A stretch of 6,942 nucleotides of DNA from an uncultured Lachnospiraceae bacterium. GTDB lineage: Bacteria; Bacillota; Clostridia; Lachnospirales; Lachnospiraceae. Shown one piece after another: positions 5,463-6,942 of the stretch. Position numbers and translations under genes: made by a program. The notes below the pieces were generated by a model. That model worked only from the letters and a program-made list of their open reading frames with translations. It was not told where the DNA came from and searched no databases. Position 1 is the stretch's first letter. The number at the start of each line of letters is the position of its first letter. The stretch is from assembly GCA_947175845.1 (NCBI GenBank), contig CAMWOK010000159.1, positions 1 to 6,942 of the forward strand. The letters are read 5' to 3'.

Positions 5463-6440
5463 ATGTCTATGAATACAATGCAGGCCGGGTTTGTGCGGCC
5501 GATCCGCGTTGGCGGGGTGATGCTGTCGTCCAATGTGCTGATGGCGCCCCTTGCGGGATATACCTGCTACCCGTTTCGGATGCTCGCGTATGAGCTTGGA
5601 GCAGGGCTGTGCTTCACGGAGATGTGCAGCGCCAACGCGCTCAAGTACGAGGACAGGGCGACGAACCGCCTGCTGATTACGACAGCGGACGAGCCTGTCA
5701 GGGCGGTCCAGCTTCTCGGGGGCAGCCCGCCGGTGATGGAGCGGATGGCAAAAAGCGCGTTTTTGCAGGAGTTTGATATCATAGACATCAACATGGGCTG
5801 CCCGGTTCCCAACGTATTTAAAAGCGGAGAGGGGAGCGCGCTGATGCAGGATCCGAAAAGGGCGGCGGCGATTATACGGGGCTGCAAGCGCAGCGGAAAG
5901 GCGGTCACGGTGAAATGCCGCGTCGGAATCCGGGAGGACGCGCTGTTTGCGGCGGAGTTTGCACGCGTGTGCGAGGATGCAGGCGCGGACATGCTGACAA
6001 TTCACGGGCGCACGCGCAGCATGATGTACGACGGGGAGCCGCACATGGAGGAGATCGCGCACGCAAAGGCGGCGGTGTCGATACCGGTCATTGCAAACGG
6101 AGGGATTTTTTCGGTGGAGGATGCAGTCCGGATGATGGCGTGCACGGGCGCGGACGGGGTGATGGTTGCGCGGTACGGGTTGGAGAACCCGTTTATCTTC
6201 AGCGAGCTGACCGGGACAGTCTGTGAAAAGACGGCGTTTCGGATATTGACAGAGCAGCTGGAACTGACAGCGCGGCACTATGACGAGACATACACATTGG
6301 GGTATATGAAAAAACTGTCCTCCTACATGATGAAAAAGCGGAAGGGGACAAAACGGTACAAGGAGCGATTGTATAGAAGCGGAAGTCTGGCAGAGCTGCG
6401 GGAAGTGATTGCGCTGATATTTGCGGATGGTCCGGCGTGA
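5463..6440 (+). CDS. dus: tRNA-dihydrouridine synthase (Dus family, DusB-like)
   Basis: A flavin-dependent enzyme of 325 residues that reduces specific uridines in tRNA to dihydrouridine using NADPH. The FMN-binding TIM-barrel start is seen in NVLMAPLAGYTCYPFR. The catalytic Cys is C113 in DINMGCPVPNV, followed by GSALM. VKCRVG, TIHGRTRSMMYDGEP and IPVIANGGIFS are the later barrel-strand motifs, and a helical tRNA-binding C-terminal part follows NPFIF. The frame is open back to a TTG at 5394, but that precedes the likely transcription start. ATG 5463 has AAGGAG at 5446-5451, and ATG 5469 has AAAGGGGG at 5455-5462 at six bases; either is possible. The subfamily (which uridine is modified) is uncertain: the VARYGLENPF block differs slightly from the usual GRGALGNPW. 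The LRR gene follows after seven bases, suggesting co-translation. Confidence 0.93.
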   Translation: MSMNTMQAGFVRPIRVGGVMLSSNVLMAPLAGYTCYPFRMLAYELGAGLCFTEMCSANALKYEDRATNRLLITTADEPVRAVQLLGGSPPVMERMAKSAFLQEFDIIDINMGCPVPNVFKSGEGSALMQDPKRAAAIIRGCKRSGKAVTVKCRVGIREDALFAAEFARVCEDAGADMLTIHGRTRSMMYDGEPHMEEIAHAKAAVSIPVIANGGIFSVEDAVRMMACTGADGVMVARYGLENPFIFSELTGTVCEKTAFRILTEQLELTARHYDETYTLGYMKKLSSYMMKKRKGTKRYKERLYRSGSLAELREVIALIFADGPA

Positions 6441-6447
6441 GGGTATG

Positions 6448-6883
6448 ATGGTGGAAAAGAGTCAGGAGTATTGTCAGGAAAACTATCAGATAAAGGACGG
6501 CGTGCTGCTGCGCTACACAGGGCGCGAGGAGGAGATCGCGGTTGTGGGAGGAATCCACACAGTCGGCGAGAGCGCGTTCAAGGGCTGCGTGTCGCTGAAA
6601 AAAGTCACGCTGCCGCCCGGGCTGCAGCGTATTATGGGGGATGCGTTCAAGGGCTGCCGCAGGCTGGAGGAGATCGAGATACCAGACGGGGTAACGTATA
6701 TCGGCAGCTATGCGTTTCACCGCTGTCATGCGCTGCGGCGGGTGATTCTGCCGCGCTCGGTGGAGGAGCTGGGCGAGTGCGCTTTTTTGTACTGCGACAG
6801 TGTGCGGGAGGCGTGGCTGCCCGGCGTGAAACGGATGGGGATGGCGGCTCTGGCAAACGGGATTTCGCTCGAGAAGCTAGTGA
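6448..6883 (+). CDS. BspA-type leucine-rich-repeat protein, 3' end cut by contig end
   Basis: About 145 genuine codons of a leucine-rich-repeat protein of the BspA / LRR_5 type. After a short N-terminal segment with YQIKDGVLLRYTG come at least four full repeats and part of a fifth on the pattern xxIGxxAFxxCxxLxxVxLPxx. No signal peptide or membrane segment is visible, so the seen part looks cytosolic; such repeats usually mediate protein binding, and no enzyme function can be assigned. The ATG at 6448 lies four bases after GAGGG (6439-6443); ATG 6445 and GTG 6451 are alternatives. The gap to the dus stop is seven bases, suggesting translational coupling. The frame appears to close at 6934-6936, but bases from 6884 on are sequencing adapter, so the real gene continues past the contig end and its true length is unknown. 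Confidence 0.82.
6553..6883 (+). repeat. Tandem leucine-rich repeats (22-23 codons each)
   Basis: Units are at 6553-6621, 6622-6690, 6691-6759, 6760-6825 (22 codons) and 6826-6883 (cut). Each keeps a hydrophobic-Gly step, then Ala-Phe, a Cys in the first four units, a Leu or Val, and Leu/Ile-Pro near the end. The fifth unit is divergent, with Ala-Leu for Ala-Phe and Asn-Gly in place of the Cys position. Confidence 0.85.
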
Positions 6884-6942
6884 TTGTCTCTAATTCACAT
6901 CACCGAGCCCACGAGACTCCTGACGATCGCGGTTGACGTCGT
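6884..6942 (+). other. Untrimmed Illumina Nextera adapter (non-genomic)
   Basis: Bases 6884-6902 match the reverse complement of the 19-base Tn5 mosaic end at 15 positions. Bases 6903-6917 (CCGAGCCCACGAGAC) match the Nextera read-2 adapter exactly. Bases 6918-6925 (TCCTGACG) differ only by a swapped last pair from an i7 index I recall as TCCTGAGC (N704). Bases 6926-6942 match the start of the P7 tail at 12 of 17 positions. The errors rise towards the end, as in a low-quality read tail. This stretch should be removed before annotation. Confidence 0.96.

Noticed and set aside
5370..6278. Long open frame on the - strand across dus (about 300 codons)
   Set aside because: Composition is Arg/His-rich as expected from the complement of GC-rich coding DNA; the opposite strand encodes a complete Dus enzyme.
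6884..6917. Tn5-like transposon end because of the mosaic-end match
   Set aside because: The mosaic end is followed exactly by commercial read-2 adapter, index and P7 sequence, so it is library DNA, not a genomic insertion.

Overview
The window most resembles a moderately GC-rich, Gram-positive gut anaerobe of the Lachnospiraceae (Roseburia-like is plausible but unproven). The reasons are a short-form glycogen/maltodextrin phosphorylase next to a GlgX-type debranching enzyme, a Firmicutes-type CheY, strong AGGAG-like ribosome sites, and a BspA-type leucine-rich-repeat protein. All genes are on the + strand.

Layout. Bases 1-1275 are the C-terminal part of a glycogen debranching enzyme; its start lies outside the window. 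A 107-base rod-like inverted repeat (1269-1375) overlaps its stop codon. A stand-alone chemotaxis response regulator, cheY, follows (1425-1784) and ends in a clean intrinsic terminator (1808-1840). The promoter of the next gene appears to begin inside that terminator hairpin. Just downstream are two perfect tandem 14-base operator-like repeats. Then come a LacI-family regulator (1926-2927, TTG start) and glycogen/maltodextrin phosphorylase (2996-5266). These two look like one transcription unit, closed by a strong terminator (5306-5367). A new promoter (TATAAT at 5411-5416) then serves a tRNA-dihydrouridine synthase (5463-6440) and, seven bases after its stop, a leucine-rich-repeat protein that runs to the end of the genomic sequence.

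How they work together. Debranching enzyme and phosphorylase act on the same polymer: phosphorylase trims linear alpha-1,4 chains to glucose-1-phosphate and the debranching enzyme opens the alpha-1,6 branches. The LacI-type regulator sits directly in front of phosphorylase, and its own promoter carries the operators, so the simplest model is an autoregulated lacI-glgP unit controlled by a sugar or maltodextrin signal. cheY is the functional outsider. The Dus and LRR genes form a separate unit.

Most important warning: the last 59 bases (6884-6942) are not genomic. They match the Illumina Nextera 3' adapter, an i7 index and the start of the P7 tail. The apparent stop of the last gene at 6934-6936 is therefore an artefact and the gene is cut by the contig end. 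I found no convincing undescribed system; the best biological leads are the nested operator/terminator/promoter region before lacI and the long inverted repeat before cheY.
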